Positions 62,689-64,000 of a DNA stretch of 64,000 nucleotides are shown piece after piece. The DNA is taken from positions 62,001 through 126,000 of the forward strand of contig JAGQWX010000006.1 in the NCBI GenBank assembly GCA_020436935.1. Direction: 5' to 3'. The notes beneath the pieces were generated by a model that was given only the letters and a program-made list of their open reading frames with translations, had not been told where the DNA came from and made no database searches. The position numbers and the translations under genes were made by a program. Each line of letters begins with the position of its first letter. Positions within the stretch are counted from its first letter, which is position 1. Source of the stretch: Saprospiraceae bacterium (GTDB taxonomy: Bacteria > Bacteroidota > Bacteroidia > Chitinophagales > Saprospiraceae).

Positions 62689-62696
62689 TACCTTTG
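62689..62696 (+). promoter_or_regulatory. -7 promoter box TACCTTTG for rpsA
   Basis: Perfect TAnnTTTG; a TTG at 62668-62670 lies 18 bases upstream as a possible -33. Transcription would begin near 62703, giving a leader of about 60 bases. Confidence 0.55.
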
Positions 62697-62722
62697 CGGC
62701 TCGAAATTAATTTTATAACACC

Positions 62723-62744
62723 TCTTGTCGTGAAGATGGCAAGA
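62723..62744 (+). promoter_or_regulatory. Leader hairpin of rpsA
   Basis: TCTTGTC (62723-62729) pairs with GGCAAGA (62738-62744), one G:U pair, loop GTGAAGAT. It is the main structure in the 5' leader and a candidate site for S1 autoregulation. Confidence 0.45.
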
Positions 62745-62763
62745 TACAAATTTGATAATCAAT

Positions 62764-64000
62764 ATGTTAGAAGAGGAAAAGGATATCCTCCCACAAGGTG
62801 TGGAAGACGTATCTGAGGACGATTCATCTTTAGATGATGTAGATTTAGGGCTTGATCAGGATTCAAATTCCACAGCTCACGATGACTTTGACTGGTCAAT
62901 CGGAAAAAGAAACACCATTGCTTACACTGCAGAGCAAAAATCAGATTACTTAGATAAATACGACAAAACACTTAAGAGTGTTGAAGAGTATGAGGTAGTA
63001 AAAGCCAGAGTATCAGGTATTTATGGTGGTGATGTAATTCTTGACATCAACTACAAATCTGATGGTATGGTATCACTTTCAGAATTCAGGGACATTCCTG
63101 ATTTGAAAGTTGGTGACTACGTCGATGTTTATGTAGAAAACAAAGAAGACCTCAATGGTCAGTTGGTTCTTTCAAGAAGAAAGGCTAAGTTGATCAAAGC
63201 ATGGGATCTTTTGGTTGATTCTTACAAAAACGGTACTATCATCAAAGGTAGCGTTGTCAGTAAGACCAAAGGCGGTTTGATCGTTGAATGTAATGGATTG
63301 GAAACATTCCTTCCTGGTTCACAGATCGACGTTAAGCCTATCGTTGATTATGATGCATACGTGGGTAAGACCATGGAATTCAAAGTTGTTAAAATCAACG
63401 AAGCCATCAAAAACGCAGTTGTTTCTCACAAAGCCCTCATCGAGAGCGATCTTGCTGAGCAAAGAGAAGCAATCATTTCTGGTCTTGAAAAAGGTCAGGT
63501 TCTTGAAGGTGTGGTTAAAAACATCACTGACTTCGGTGCATTTATGGACCTTGGAGGTGTTGACGGTCTGTTGTACATCACAGATATTTCTTGGGGTAGA
63601 ATCAATCACCCTAACGAAGTACTTGAACTCAACCAGAAACTCAATGTGGTCGTTCTTGACTTTGATGAAGACAAGAAAAGAATTTCACTTGGTCTCAAAC
63701 AATTGTTGCCTCACCCATGGGAAGTACTTCAACAAGAGATTGCTGAGGGTAGCATCGTGAAAGGTAAGATTGTAAATATTGAGGACTACGGTGCTTTCCT
63801 TGAAATCATCCCTGGTGTTGAAGGATTGATCCACGTTTCAGAAGTTTCATGGAGCAATCAACCGGTGAATGCCCGTGAATTCTTCAAGTTGGGTCAGGAG
63901 TTTGAAGCTAAAGTGGTAACACTAGATAGAGAAGAAAGAAAAATGTCTTTGAGCTTGAAACAACTTTCTCAGGATCCTTGGAATCAGGTGGCTGAAAAAT
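62764..64000 (+). CDS. rpsA: 30S ribosomal protein S1, N-terminal 412 codons (runs off right edge)
   Basis: Open from ATG 62764 to the window end. An acidic start (EEEKDILPQGVEDVSEDDSS) is followed by S1 OB-fold repeats: VVKARVSGIYGGDVILDINYKSDGMVSLSEF, IIKGSVVSKTKGGLIVECNGLETFLPGSQID, VLEGVVKNITDFGAFMDLGGVDGLLYITDISW and IVKGKIVNIEDYGAFLEIIPGVEGLIHVSEVSW. S1 helps mRNA bind the 30S subunit. Preceded by its own promoter and leader hairpin; the C-terminal repeats lie outside. Confidence 0.95.
   Translation, partial: MLEEEKDILPQGVEDVSEDDSSLDDVDLGLDQDSNSTAHDDFDWSIGKRNTIAYTAEQKSDYLDKYDKTLKSVEEYEVVKARVSGIYGGDVILDINYKSDGMVSLSEFRDIPDLKVGDYVDVYVENKEDLNGQLVLSRRKAKLIKAWDLLVDSYKNGTIIKGSVVSKTKGGLIVECNGLETFLPGSQIDVKPIVDYDAYVGKTMEFKVVKINEAIKNAVVSHKALIESDLAEQREAIISGLEKGQVLEGVVKNITDFGAFMDLGGVDGLLYITDISWGRINHPNEVLELNQKLNVVVLDFDEDKKRISLGLKQLLPHPWEVLQQEIAEGSIVKGKIVNIEDYGAFLEIIPGVEGLIHVSEVSWSNQPVNAREFFKLGQEFEAKVVTLDREERKMSLSLKQLSQDPWNQVAEK

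Noticed and set aside
63284-63760. 158-residue frame inside rpsA in another phase
   Set aside because: The rpsA frame has four S1 repeats; this overlapping frame has none and is repetitive because S1 is.

Overview
This 64 kb window is a stretch of chromosome from a member of the Bacteroidota, probably near the Saprospiria/Chitinophagia (inference from gene content). Supporting signs are: repeated TAnnTTTG promoter boxes (two with a perfect TTTG-N19-TAnnTTTG pair), no obvious Shine-Dalgarno sequences, an outer-membrane protein set typical of the phylum (LptD-like, CarboxypepD_reg/beta-barrel receptor, a type IX secretion sorting tail), DUF2911 and DUF4252 proteins, and a 'cgcagatt' plus 'accaaag' intergenic repeat patch. 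No phage, IS element, CRISPR array or rRNA operon was seen; most of the window is core or house-keeping DNA with tight gene packing.

Layout. 1-8 kb: the 5' end of an LptD-like gene, divergent from an amidase-SPOR / MCE (MlaD-like) pair, tRNA-Arg(CCT), truC, a DUF389 membrane protein, a LolD-type ATPase and recN. 8-22 kb: an orphan lipoprotein, a DEAD-box helicase whose basic tail is cut off by an in-frame TAA, thiE, DUF2911, aspS, an acyltransferase, miaA (no normal start codon), a LolC/E-type permease, a zincin-like protein, an S4 protein, a repeat patch, ppk2, a long RluA-type synthase and ppa. 22-31 kb: a large unrecognised coiled-coil protein, then an ECF sigma factor / membrane protein / three DUF4252 genes unit with a visible ECF-type promoter, GtrA, a GNAT-like protein overlapping an HtrA protease, and a Gfo/Idh/MocA oxidoreductase. 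31-39 kb: tRNA-Phe(GAA), then TetR-TolC-adaptor-RND pump with a TetR-type operator placed between the promoter boxes. 39-48.5 kb: ABC-F ATPase, a lipoprotein, a LuxE-like enzyme, a T9SS-tailed serine hydrolase, a polyprenyl synthase, NhaD and an outer-membrane barrel protein.

48.6-57.9 kb is the most coherent accessory locus. On the minus strand are a twin-arginine small dehydrogenase subunit, a GMC oxidoreductase and an exported sugar-isomerase-like TIM barrel; divergently on the plus strand are beta-phosphoglucomutase, a GH65 disaccharide phosphorylase, a lipoprotein GH13 amylase and an MFS sugar transporter. Together they read as a maltose/maltooligosaccharide route (amylase outside, MFS import, phosphorolysis, G1P to G6P), beside a periplasmic sugar-oxidation module, with no SusC/SusD pair in view.

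57.8-64 kb: a Sua5/YrdC-like protein with a degraded signature, a CtpA-type S41 protease, a class V aminotransferase, TspO, an SRPBCC protein and the first 412 codons of ribosomal protein S1, which runs off the right edge behind a leader with a 7-bp hairpin. Nothing here is an obvious new defence or mobile system. The points most worth checking are the interrupted helicase, the AUU start of miaA, the ECF/DUF4252 unit, the unrecognised 641-residue protein and the sugar locus.
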